A stretch of 64,000 nucleotides of DNA, from the NCBI GenBank assembly GCA_001600635.1, contig BCKL01000003.1, positions 943,923 to 1,007,922 on the forward strand, written 5' to 3'. Origin of the DNA: Leucosporidium creatinivorum. Its lineage: Eukaryota > Basidiomycota > Microbotryomycetes > Leucosporidiales > Leucosporidiaceae. Every line of letters begins with the position of its first letter. Position 1 is the first letter of the stretch. A model generated the notes under the pieces. It had not been told where the DNA came from. It saw only the letters and a list, made by a program, of their open reading frames with translations, and did not search any database. Positions 20,570 to 31,683 of this stretch are shown here, in pieces. The position numbers were made by a program, and so were the translations under genes.

Positions 20570-22744
20570 ATGCAGAACCTCGGTAAAAGCGCTATGCGGT
20601 CAGTCTACTGCCCTACAGCTCATTTGCACCGCCTCACCCGCTGACCCCACTCTCTCTCGCCTGCAGCGTCGCAAAGAACTCCATCAAGGGCTACTCGGAT
20701 GTCCAGACCAAGGTCCGCGATGCTACTTCCAATGATCCCTGGGGTCCCAGCGGAACTCAGTACGTCGGTAACGCTACAGAAACGAGCGCGAGAGACACAG
20801 CTGACGCGACCGCCTCGTGCTGATCCACTTCTGCAGGATGAGCGAGATTGCTGCTCTCACCTTCAACCCGTAAGCTATCGTACTGTGTTGGTGTGCAGCT
20901 TGGACTGCTCGTGGAGGCGGAAAGCGCCTGCCGGCCGAGCAGGGAAAGGAGGAGCTGAGCGGCTGGCGCTGGATCGCCAGCGGACAGAACCAGAGGCTGC
21001 AGGTCCCGGACTGAGCTACAGATCAGCAACTTACACCTGCTATCCTGCACAGTAATGACTTTGTCGAGATCATCGAGATGCTCGACAAGCGCTTGGTCCG
21101 TCTCACCTCTCCGTGCTCGCCTCGACGCTCCCTGCTTACCGTCCTCTCATCACAGAACGACAAGGGCAAGAACTGGCGTCACGTCTTCAAGTCGCTCACA
21201 CTGCTCGACTACTGCTTGCACGCCGGAAGCGAGAATGTCGTTCAGTACTTCCGGTGCGTCGGCTCGGCTCTCGCTCGGTGTGGGGAGTGCTCACCCTTCC
21301 CACGCTACAGGGAGAACATCTACATCGTCAAGACGCTCAAGGAGTTCCAGTACATCGACGAGTTTGGCAAGGATCAGGGAGCCAATGGTGAGCAGCTCGG
21401 CATGCGGTCCCCCGTCCGCGACTTCGCTCCCTGCTAATCTCTCCTTCAACGTTGCACAGTCCGTCAAAAGGCCAAAGACATCACAAACCTCCTCCTCGAC
21501 GAATCGCGCATGAAGCATCAGCGCGCCAACCGCAAAGACATGCGCGATCGCATGGCCGGCGAGCGACCTCGCAGCGCCGAGACGTCCAACCGACGCGAGG
21601 AGCCCGACCGACGAGGAGCCAAGAGTGTACCGAGTGGGGATAGGGATCTTGAGGCGGCGATTGCGGCGAGCAAGTTGAGTGCAGAGGAAGAGGCGAGGAG
21701 GGTTGGAGCGGGAAGGGGCGGTGGGGATAGTGAGCTGGAGGAGGCGTTGAGGCTTAGTCGGGAAGAGGATGAGAGGAGGAGGAGGGAACTGGAAGCTAGT
21801 CAGGGAGGAGGGCTGTTCGATGACCAGCGACAGTAAGTCTCGACTTCGGCTGTCCGGCTCGGTCGAAACGCTGACCCTTTCCTCTCCTCTCCTCGCAGGA
21901 GCAACTCAAACAACCTCATCGACATCGACGCTCCCGTTCAGCAACCCATGCAGACGGGCTGGGCCAGCTTCAACCCCTATGCTGCTCAGCAGCAGGCCCA
22001 GATGGAGGAGCAGATGCGCCAGGCTCAGATGATGGAGCTGCAGCGTCAGGTGAGTTGGGCTGGTCTCTGCTCTTCTCGCCAATCGAATGCTGACGCTCTC
22101 CTACGCATCTACAGCAACAAGAGCAGCAACAGCTGCAATACATGGCTCAACAGAATCAGCTTCAACAGCAATACGCTCAGCAACAGGCGCAGGAGCAGTA
22201 CATGCAACAGCAGCGTCAGGCGTACGAGGCTCAATACGCCCAACAGCAGCAGCCCCTCATCCCCCAACCCACCGCCTTCGGCACCAACAACCCCTTTGCC
22301 GCCTTCGCTCCCACTCCCGCTCAATCCTCTCCACCACCACTACCCCAAAGCAACTCGTTCACTGGCTTCCAACAGCCTCAGCAGCAGCAAGCTCCTGCGC
22401 CTGCACCGGCACCGGCGAGGCAGCAGACGCCGAAGGACGATGGCAAGCACGCCGAGTTGGCGAGGATGCTGGCGGGAGGCAGGGAGGATGGGTTGGACAC
22501 GTTTGGGAATATCGGAACGATGCGAGTACCAGTGTCAGTATACTCTTCTCTCTTCCTCGCTCTCCGGCATCGAGCTGACTCTTTTCGCTCTCAAAACAGC
22601 GGCCAGCAGTTCGCAACCCGCACTGGAGGACTACAGGCGCAACCCACCGGTCTCGGACGACCAAACCCCTTCAGTCAGCCACAACAGCAGCAGCCCCAGC
22701 AGCAACAGCAGCAGCAGAACGACAGTCCTTTCTTCACGCTTTGA
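20570..22744 (+). CDS. ENT1: Epsin (ENTH-domain endocytic adaptor)
   Basis: Ten exons (20570-20598, 20667-20759, 20837-20869, 21053-21095, 21156-21253, 21311-21387, 21460-21832, 21899-22049, 22115-22533, 22600-22744) give 486 aa. The ENTH domain (about 1-150) shows KVRDATSNDPWGPSGTQM, DFVEIIEMLDKRLNDKGK, NWRHVFKSLTLLDY and NVRQKAKDITNLL. Two ubiquitin-interacting motifs follow (DLEAAIAASKLS and ELEEALRLSREED), then a Gln-rich region and two NPF motifs (NNPFAAF, RPNPFSQ) that bind EH-domain proteins. Epsins bind PtdIns(4,5)P2 and ubiquitinated cargo at clathrin-coated pits. Several donors are unusual (GTCAGT in introns 1 and 9, GTCCGT in intron 4) but keep phase. Confidence 0.96.
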
Positions 22745-23057
22745 ACCCGCCCTTCTCTCCCTCTCAGTCTTCTCTCTCGGTCCACCTCGTTCGTTCAGTA
22801 TACCCCCTCCCGACCCAAGCCCACTATTCTATCGTTCTGCAAAGAACTTCACTGCACATCATAGTCGACAGCGTGGGTCGCAGAGAGCGAGTAGAGCGAG
22901 AACACTGGTCGGCGCCTCGGCGTTGAACGTTGAGATCGCGTGCGTCTCTCGTGTTGAGTAGGCAAAGAGCGAGGATCAGGAGAAGAGATGATTTTGACAA
23001 CACGATCTTATCTATAGCGGTAGCTCATCTATGCTCGGCTTCTACGTCCTGTCCCCC
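22745..23057. other. Convergent intergenic, 3' ends only
   Basis: 313 bp between the epsin stop (+) and the F-box protein stop (-). Presumably both 3' untranslated regions. Nothing else seen. Confidence 0.5.
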
Positions 23058-24552
23058 TCATCGTCGCCCGACTAAGGCCGACCCTCCCCAGCCCATCTCG
23101 TCGTCCTCCTCCCCGGCATCATCCAATATGAACGAGAATCGCACGCCCCTCTGCTCGCACGCCTCCTCAATCTCCGATCGCAGCTCTACAGGCCACCGCT
23201 CGCTCGTATCCTGCACCTCGAACTCCCTCAGGCTCTTCAGATTGATCGCCGGGTTCTGCAGCATCCCGAGTACCCTCCTCGGATGCTCGAGTCCGTAAGA
23301 GCTGTACGCTCGGATCTTGATGTGCCGTAGCCTCGGCGGTAGAAGGGCGAGGAAGGAGGAGGAAATGTCGGTCGCCGAGACGGTGAGGCTTTCGAGATTG
23401 ACGAGGAAGGGGAGGGCCAGGTCGAGTGCGGGGACGAGGTTGGCGGCGGTGTAGGCTTCGTAGTCGTCCTCAAGCTCTTCGAAGGATGGGTTGCCGAGGA
23501 AGTGGAGATGGCGGAGCTTGGGCACGGTGAGGAGGGCGTCGGCTGAGTAGCGCGCTGGTCGGAGGTGCTCAAAGTAGAGGTAGAGCGTCTCCAGTTTGGG
23601 CGAGGCCGGGAGAAGAGGGTAGACAAGGGATGCTGGGTAGTTGCTCGAGTGGCAGAAGCATGTGAGGTCGAGTGAGGGGAGGGAAGGAGAAGGAGCGTCG
23701 GGAGGGATCAAGTCGGTCACAGCCGTGTCCCAGACATCGACGAGGAGCCGCTCCAAGCCTGGAAGGAGGAAAGGCCCATCTTCTGGCTTGATGAGACCTG
23801 CCCACGGTGGACTCGAGATGGCTTCTCGGGCGAGCAGGACGAGCGATTTGAGGCGTCTTGGGCGAGCGAGGAAGGCGAGTAGGTCGGGTCGGGCGGAGCT
23901 GTCGAGAGGGCGAAGGAGGAGGTGGTCCACACTNGGNAGTGCTAGCAACGCTTTCAGCAACGACTGCGACGCCGCTGCCCATCCTTCGTCGTCGTCCTCG
24001 GTCCTCATGGTGTCGAGCTCCTCGTCGCCTTCTTCCTCCTCCTCTCCCAGCCCAATCGCCAGCCAGTGCACCATCTCGGCTAAAGCGGGTCGCGCCCTCA
24101 CTGTCGCAGTAAATCTCCTAGCTGCCGCTCCACCGCATAGCGAGACCGACCGGTACAGCACGGCGACGGCGGCCTCCGCCCAACCGCGACACACGAGTGC
24201 GAAGGGCGCCACCGCCTCGTTGGAATCCCAGCCGACGAGCTGGCCTCCATGGCAGTACTCTCCGCGTGCTTCGAGCGCTAGCGCTTGCACAGAGAGGAAG
24301 ATCTGGTAGAGGACGTCGAAGGGGAGTTNNGAGGCGAGAGCGTTTGTCGGCGGAGGGCGCATGAGGCTCGGGGGNGGTGCGATGGGGCGGTCGAGTCCGG
24401 AGCAGGCTGTATGGAGATCGATCAGCTTCTGTGCTCTAGCTTCGAGACTGAGACTCGGAAGANAGAGACTCACGGCGGTGAGAGCTCGAGCGATTCGGGT
24501 CGAGGGCTTGAGCTGTAGGAGCAACAGCGGGAAGGTCAGCGGGGCTCTTCAT
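23058..24552 (-). CDS. F-box protein with leucine-rich region
   Basis: Two exons (24474-24552 and 23058-24406, joined by a 67-nt GTGAGT...ATACAG intron) give 475 aa. An F-box-like helix pair begins at LPFDVLYQIFLSVQ, continuing to FALVCRGWAEAAVAVLYRSV. The rest holds irregular leucine-rich segments (FLVNLESLTVS, PPRLRHIKIRAYSSYG). The probable role is substrate choice for an SCF ubiquitin ligase; the substrate is unknown. The start at 24552 is one option only: the bases around it also look like an intron (GTGCGC donor, CCGCTGACC branch, CTCCTACAG acceptor) that would join to exons further upstream (24582-24693 and 24787-25115) in matching phase. Six ambiguous bases (N) fall inside the gene, so some residues are unknown. 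Confidence 0.75.
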
Positions 24553-27416
24553 GAGGGTTCAATCGAGTTCATGGAGCGCACCTGATGTACCACAGACGGC
24601 TATTGCTCCAGCAGAGGGTGGAAGGCAGGGAGCGACGGCGGGAGATGAGCAATAAGGCGGGGTGAGGAACTCTCGCTGTTTCCCGAAAGTGCTCTGCACG
24701 CGAAGGGATCGTCAGTTATGGTCTTGTATCCTCTTTCGTCCGGTCGACCAGCCCTGCAGCTACAGCAGGCGACGAAGGGGACGCACCAAGACGTTCGACG
24801 AGCAGTCGCCGAAGTCGTCCTTGACCCTGACGCCTCGCTGCACCTTCCAGGTGTACTCCCGATGTACCTCTTCCAACCTGAGCCCCTCCTTGACCAATCG
24901 CGGCCTGCAAATAGCGAGCAGAAGCGACCAGTCCTTCAAGAAGATATCCCCCTTCTGGACGTTCAGGCTGGATTGGCGGGAAGCTGTAGGTGTGTCCAAG
25001 AGGTCGCTCGTATCGACTGCCGACCCTTCTGTAGCGCGGTGGTGGATGGCGAGGTTGCCAAAGTGAAGTGGAAGAGGAGAAGCAGCGCGAGAGCCGGCCT
25101 GTGAGGGTTTGAGATCTGCAGTGAGTTAGGGACCTCATATCGAGCGGATCCGAAAAAAGGGCTCACATGTTGACCTGCAGACTGGTTGTCCTACAGCGGA
25201 AACGACATCGTCACTTTTCCCTTACATCAGCTCAGCGATGAGACTCCTTCGCGAGCCGTCGCCGCTTGTCTCCTCCGTTCCAGCTCGACCGCCGTCGGCG
25301 CTGAGAGCGGTGGGAGCCGCCGAACGCTGAACAGTGCTGTGCCGAAGCTGCCCTCTGGCGAGGTGTTGGAGAGCCGAGAGCTGTGCTGGAGAAGTGGGCT
25401 GCAGCCGAGCAGGAGTGGCGGAGGATGCAGTGAGCTAGGTCGGCGATGGGCGGCTCGGCCTCTGGACAGCTGAGCGAGCTGAGGAAGCGCGGGAAGAGGC
25501 CCTCGGTCAGTCGAGTAGATGGGTGCTGTAGCGAGGTAGCCTGTAGAGCGGGAGAGACCTGCGAGGAAGGGTGCAGCGTCGCGGTCAGCCCCTGCGCCGA
25601 GCTCATGCCGGGTTGCTGCTCCTCCTTCAGCCAGCGCCGAGCCGACCCTCATTTCGGTCGTTAATCTCCCCAGACCTGCTGCACCGACCACCCTGCATCC
25701 CTCAGCCGAGCTGACTCTCGACTCAGAGATGAGTCGCCGCAACTCGCGCCCCTTCGCCGACGACCGCTCGCCCATCCCGTAGCAGCTCCTCCGCCGACCA
25801 AACCACCATCCACTCGGCGAAGCCTTTGCGCTCGCTTGGCCAGTGCTCCATCTGCGATTCTGGAGCTCATCTCGGTCAACCCCGAGCAGAACGAGGCCCC
25901 CGTCTAAGGCCGCCCATCGACTGCTCCATCTCTTCCCTTCCTTCCATTCCCTGCTCGCCAACAAATCCGTTCGACTCACCTTCCGCCTACTCGTGCTCCC
26001 TTAGCCTTGGTCGGATGGTGGCAATCCTGCTGCTCCTCAGGACGGGTTCGTCCAGACGCCTTCGCAGCCTCGAGGTTTTGCCGGCCGAGATGGAGCTGTG
26101 GAGGGAAGAGCCGGTCAGTACAAAGCACTGGCGCCTGGGTGGACACGAGAGTGACTTGCCTTGACGTCAGCGAGGACGTGGTGAGCTGCAGAAGATGGCA
26201 GAGGCGTGACGAGTGAGAGGCCAGCAGGGGCGGTCGGCTGCTGCTCCTCTAGCAGTCATCAGGAACCTCGGGGTACCAAGGAAGGGGAGACAGGGATCGG
26301 ATGAACCCGAGCCACATGAGGGGCAGCTCGTCGAGTTGATTCGAGGGAACGCAGAGCTTCGAGCGGCGATCTTCTGGGTCGCTAGATTGAGACGCGCGCA
26401 GAGCTGCCGCTTGCTCTGCGCCGAGGGAGCTGTAGCGAGGTGGTTTATACGCCGAGTCCTCGAGTCTGAAGGATTTCTGCTCGGCGTTGCGACTCTGCTG
26501 AGGTTCGGGAGAGTAGCGCTGAAGGGGCGCTGGTCGCTGAGAAGCTCGAGGCGGCCGATCCTGTACGAGGTCAAGCCGAGAAGGGTCAGCTCGTGTGTAT
26601 TCGGTGAGTCAGATTGGATCGCCTGGAGCCCTGCTCCCCAACGCTCACTCCCATCCCATGCAACAGCCCTCGCCCACGCCGATAAACGACGCCGACGGTT
26701 CGCCCTCAGCTCCTTCGCCCGAGCTGCTGCCAGTTCAGGCCTGCTCGGCTCTCCACAGCGGCGATCGGTTACCGAGCTGTCCCCCTCAGCTTTCCCGGCT
26801 CCTCCACCTCGTCCTTGAACCGCTACAGCCGGCCGATCCCTCAGCAAGGATCGCCAACCGTTTGTTCCACTTTCCGTCGCTGCCTGAACAGTCGCCTGTG
26901 CCCTCTGTGATCCTCCAAGTATACTGTGTAAGCTCACCTCTGACAGAGCTGCCTGCTGCCAGCCGCTCCCCTCGCTGGCAGATCTCGGTCGAGCGCGCAG
27001 TCGCCTCCAGTCGACGGCGCGAGAAACGAAAGGAGGGAGAATGAGCTGAGGTGACCTGTAGCAAAGTACCAGAAGCGGTGGTCGAAAGGTTGCAATCGAT
27101 TACTGTACGCGAGTCGAGTCGAAGAGACGCGACGAGGAGTTAGTAGGAGGAAGCGAGCAGCCAGCGTCTGGCGAAGAGTTCAAGTCGGCGCGAGCCTGCC
27201 GGGCGGCAAGGGTTTCTCAAGCTCGGGTTTGCCTCGCATGCCCGAATTGGTAGCACTGCATGCACTCTACAAGCCTCCAGGTCTCTCCCGCTGTCTCCCT
27301 GACCTCACCCGAAGCTCTTGCGCTCGCCGAGAGCCCCAGACACTCGCGGACCCTCTTGAGTCTCGGAGCAGTGAGCGAGTCGAGCGTTCGAAGAATGGAT
27401 GTCACTACAGTGTGGC
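24553..27416. other. Unresolved region, probably holding minus-strand exons
   Basis: Nearly 2.9 kb without a gene I can complete. On the minus strand several short blocks combine good splice signals with G/C-ending codons: 24582-24693, 24787-25115 (reading KGDIFLKDWSLLLA), 25980-26095 (reading LHLGRQNLEAAK) and 26160-26185, the last two joined in phase by a GC-AG intron (26096-26159). Around 26260-26560 another minus-strand frame looks coding. The first two blocks connect in phase to the F-box gene. Between 25116 and 25979 I cannot find a consistent path. Candidates are a long N-terminal extension of the F-box protein, a separate fast-evolving gene, or a decayed gene. Confidence 0.4.
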
Positions 27417-29707
27417 TCACTTCCTGCCCCTCATCAAGCCTTTCCCTCCCCAGTTTCCGACGGCGAACCCAAGTACGCCGCGCACCACTCCGCTCACGAG
27501 ATCCGGCCTGTGCACCGCTGCGCTGACGACTGGAAGGTGGGAGTAAACAGAAAGGGTGAGTATATAGCTTCTCCGAGGCATGAAGTAAGAGCAGCACACC
27601 TGTACCAGTAGAGAGCGCGAAGATGCTCCGCTCGGCCCATCGCGCAATCGTATCGGCGGTCTTGCCGTGGAGCAGGAAGCGAGGAACGAGCTCCTCCATG
27701 GTAGCATAGCTATTGTAGGGCAACTGGAGTCAGCGGCCTGAGAAGACCAAATTCCTGAAGACCACTCACAGAGCTCGAGGGGCGACGTAGAGGGCCATCT
27801 CCCTTCGGCGACGCTTGTTCTCGATGAGGACGCTGCCAGAAAGTCAGATCAGCGTAGGAACACCTCGTGGCGTCCCAAGACTCACCTGAAGCCGCAGAGG
27901 AAGCAACCGAGTCCTGTGCAGAGGCCACTATCCCAGATTTGAGGGTTAATGTTGGGGAGGAGAAGGAGAGGGATGCGAGTGCGGACGAGGCAGACGCTAT
28001 AGAGGTAACACGAGGTATCAGCGATACGGACACAGCAGCGAGACAACGAGAAATAGCTCACGAAGCGTAGATGGTGGCGACGAAAGTAGCGAGGAAGGCT
28101 GAGCTTCGGCTCGCCGCGAGAAGGATGTGAATGATCGACGCCGACGGTGACTTCAGCAAACCACGGAGGTTGAAGAGAAGTTGCGGTACGAGATGAACCT
28201 GTGACGACGGATCGAGTCAGTCTTCTGTGCGCTGTGCGAAGCGAGAGCGGCTTACGGGCAGGTAGATGAGCAGGCAGTCGCGGAAGGCTGCACCAAAGCG
28301 CTTGAGGGCGTTGACCTCGCAGGATCCTGGACCACCGAGCTTGCCGTGAACCACCGAGCAGTCGAGCCTCGTGAGGTATTGAGGGTTGACGAAGCTGCGA
28401 GTGGGAGAGGGTCAGCTGTCGAAAGCATCGAGCTTCGGCGGAGAGGCAACTCACCTCGCTTCTCGACCGAGATTGGTAGCAATCTCCTCGCACATGGTAG
28501 CAACCTCTCCATTCGGCTGCTGTCCGTAGACGTATTGGTTCTTGCGCGCGTATTGCAGGAGGCGAAGGAGGCGAGGGTCCATTCTCGCGAGCTTGAGAAT
28601 CCACTTGTTGTAGCTAGGTGGGAGACGATCGGGGAGGTAGAACCCTGTTTGGCAGTAGGAGAGTAAGGATCAGCGGAGCCGACGAGTCTGAAGCTAACAG
28701 AAAGCTCACAGCACCACATGATCCTCCAGCAAGAGGCCCAGAAGACCAGCGTATCGGCGTGAGAGGCGACATAGGCCAGAAAAGCACCTCTGCGACCACT
28801 GGTGATTGCGGTCGCTTCGTAGAGACCTCGGACGAAGACGTCGGCTGTTGAGAGGAGATGGCGCGAGCGAGACGGGGCGTGGAGAAGAAGGAGCGGAGTT
28901 GGTCAGCGAGCATAGGAATGAGCTTCAGTAGCTCGGAGACTCACTGGCTCGTACAAAGACAAAGAGTGAGAGGTCGAGTGTTGGTGACTGCACGGCTGGT
29001 CGATGGGCCGAGGTTGTGAGGCTCGGCGCTGGTGGACGGCGAGGCGAAGATGAGGCGCCTGCGGGATTGAACGACTGATACGGCGAGAAGCCGAGCTGCA
29101 AGTCTGCTGGTCCATCTTGTGGTCGGCGTTTGGGTGAAGTGGTGGACCGAGATTGAAGGAGCGAGATGGAGATGAAAGAGGCCATGGTCGCCGAGAGGAA
29201 GGTTGAGAGCGCCTTGACGATAGCCTCGTGCTTCTCTGCAGTCTTCCGATTCGCCTCTGCGTCTGCCTCGACGTCGTCCACATATGTGCTCTTGCTTGCT
29301 CGCCTCGCCTCCAGCGTGCGGAGGCCAGCGAAGTAGCTCGCCCGCACCGCTCCTTCTACCCTGCTCTCGCCCCATTTTGCCCCTCCCACTGCTAGTCCGA
29401 ACCCAACTGCCAGTCCGCTCGGACTCAGCGCCCGTTGCAGCGCCTTGAGAATCCCCGACGCGAGCTTGGAGACGCTGGCCCTTCGGCTACTTAGCAGCAC
29501 GCGCACGAGTGCTGGGAAGAACGAGGCAGCGAAGCCGATGGCGTAGGCTCGAAGGAAGGGCAATGTCGAAGGGTCGCTGCTGTCCTGTAGCTTTTGGAGG
29601 CGTTCTTGGAGCACTCGAAGCAGTTCGAGGCGAGGGGACGGTGGTCGGTCGGTAGAAGCGGTGCTGGCAAGTGGAGGTATTGCCGGTGATGCCGGTGATG
29701 CCGACAT
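27417..29707 (-). CDS. TMEM135-like multi-span membrane protein
   Basis: Nine exons (28945-29707, 28710-28844, 28455-28644, 28256-28394, 28062-28198, 27886-27996, 27770-27832, 27606-27709, 27417-27529) give 584 aa. The C-terminal half follows the fungal/animal TMEM135 pattern: LTRLDCSVVHGKLGG, RFGAAFRDCLLIYLPVHLVP, FATFVATIYAS-type helices, GLGCFLCGFSVLIENKRRR and REMALYVAPRAL. The N-terminal exon carries one hydrophobic helix (residues about 45-65) plus an Ala/Gly-rich segment. Animal TMEM135 is a peroxisome-associated protein affecting mitochondrial dynamics and lipid handling; fungal members are little studied. The phase-consistent short terminal exon ends MRGRK. Location in peroxisomes is inferred from the family. 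Confidence 0.88.
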
Positions 29708-30048
29708 GGTGCAGCGAGCCTTCTCTTGCAGTAGCGGTTGTCGAAGCTGAAGCGAGCGAAAATCAGAGGGGGAAGGAGCGCGTGCAGCGCGGGCGCGCTC
29801 TCAGTCCTGCGAGTAGCCGAAGTGAGGCGTGATTTTCAGGCTCGAGGGTCAGAGAGAAACACAGGTCGACGTGATCCACCTGCTGGATCGGAGCTCGTAG
29901 CATTGCTTTCGCCGAGCCCCTCTCCTTCTCGGCGCCGAGTTCGCTTCTCGGGCTAGTTGATGGTGGGATAAAGCAAGGCAGAAAGCTGCATAACAATAGC
30001 GTGAAGGTCGACCGAGATCAACTGAGAGTCTAACAAAGTACTGGGCAT
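29708..30048. other. Intergenic, nothing recognised
   Basis: 341 bp between the TMEM135-like start and the GDSL esterase stop, both minus strand. Likely promoter of the former. No feature seen. Confidence 0.5.
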
Positions 30049-31431
30049 CTAAGGAGCCCATCCTTTCCCCTTGAGCGCCTTGAGCGCCTCGCTGGCCATG
30101 AGTTGATGGGTCTGCAAAGTTGAGGCAATCAGCATGCATCCTCGGATCCCGCAACGTCCATTTTCTTCTCGTGAGAAGTGCGAGACGGCCCCCAACGGCC
30201 TCGAGCGGGTAGCTCGGCGCAAGTGAGCTCGGTCTCGGCTCTGTTTCCACAACTCACCTTCTTGGTAGGATGGTACTCGTCCCACCAAACATACTCTTGA
30301 GGGTTATGGCAGACTGTGACGCCTCCGTCAACCTCCTTGTAGACTATCTCGGAGGAGTCAGCTCAGTCAGACGCTCTTCGGCTCGGCTGCAGACTCACCG
30401 CCTCGCAAGCAGCTACGGTCCAGCACGGCAGGATCGAAGCCATAGGAGGCTGGATCCTTGTAGATGGCTTGGAACAGTGGGAACAGGTCGGCAATGACGA
30501 TGGAGGGATCCAACTTGGCGAGTGCGAAGAGAGCGGCTCGGTGCTCGGCGGCGAATTTGGCAAGAGGTCGCGAGTAGCTGGGAACAAGGGTGCTGAAGGG
30601 GTAGTTGGCTCCCAAGGGCGGCAGTGTGGGAAGCAGGAAGTGCGTGGCTCCTCGGCCCTTGAGCCTCTTGACGGCTACCTTGATCTCGGCGACCACTTGA
30701 GAAGCGGTGATGTCGGGCAGGCCAAAGAAAGCGTCGTTGGCGCCGCCGTAAATGATGACCAGAGACTTGGAGAGGTCGTTAGCTCCTCCTCGAGGTAATT
30801 TGAGGAAAGTGGCAATCTGGTTGAACATCGAGGGCGAGGGAATGTTTGAGGAGGGGCCGGTGTAGCCTTGGACGAGTTCGTCGTTGACTGTAGCCCCTCC
30901 GACAGCTGTAGAGTGTCATCTCTTCAGTATCCAGCTAGCGAGCGTATAAACAAGGAAAGCTCACCGTGATCGTCGATGGGCAATCTCAGCGAGCCGGCCA
31001 AGATTTCGGCGTAGATCTGCGCGTGAGGACAGAGGTCAGTGGGGAGGTCAGCATCGGCCTTCGAAGTGTCACGACCGTCTATTGGTGTGTCTAGAAGTAC
31101 ACAGCCCCTTCTTCCGACCTGCTCGGCCTTAGAACACCAGTCGCCGAGCGCCGAGCTCACCTTGCCATTCGAGAAGCGGTGGCCGAAATAGTGTGGATCG
31201 GCCGGCCAAGTGAAGTTGGACACCGTCCATGCTCCGTTGCTGCACGGTACCGACCTCTGCGTCAGCGTCGGTGCGGGAGACCCAAGTTGAGCGAACAAGA
31301 GCTCACCCGCCGTCCGAGAGCGAATCGCCAAAGACTCGCACCTTGTCGAAGAGGTTCCAGCTTCGAGCATCGAGGATGAGCGGTGCAGCTTGAGCTACAG
31401 CAGCTAGTAGGAGAAGCGAGGTGAGGCGCAT
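30049..31431 (-). CDS. Secreted GDSL-family esterase (CE16-like)
   Basis: Six exons (31307-31431, 31161-31239, 30965-31016, 30399-30905, 30258-30343, 30049-30111) give 303 aa. An N-terminal signal peptide is clear (MRLTSLLLLAAVAQA, cleavage likely before APLI). Catalytic blocks are in order: VFGDSLSDGG with the nucleophile Ser, the block III GGANDAFF, and WWDEYHPTKK carrying the Asp-x-x-His pair. The architecture matches fungal carbohydrate acetylesterases of the CE16 type and plant-type GDSL lipases. It probably deacetylates plant polysaccharides or oligosaccharides outside the cell; the substrate is an inference. Exon 5 needs the acceptor GAGATAG at 30344-30350 for the frame to stay open, since a nearby CTACAAG site would cause a stop. 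Confidence 0.93.
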
Positions 31432-31683
31432 GGCGGCGGGAGGTGGGGCACAGAAGGCGAAGTCGACTCTGCTGAAGCGTGTTGGTGTCTAGGCGGCCTG
31501 AGCGAGCAGTATACAGCTCACGACGAGCACTGGCGCTGCCGAAGCGAAAGTGGATTGAGGTTCAGGAGGGAGAGAAGGGAATCCGGCTCGAGCCATCGAA
31601 GGTTGCCTCCGCCCGTCTCGTCGCCGATCTCACCGCTACATCACTTCGAGGCTTGCAGCATCCAAGGAAAGCTATTGTACATC
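31432..31683. promoter_or_regulatory. Shared divergent promoter region, GDSL/PIN (inferred)
   Basis: 252 bp between divergent starts of the esterase (-) and the PIN/RGG protein (+). Both promoters must be here; no specific site recognised. Confidence 0.35.

Noticed and set aside
25227-26937. Long open frames of 200-250 codons on both strands
   Set aside because: GC-rich DNA leaves such frames open by chance; these lack motifs and cut across better splice-supported blocks.
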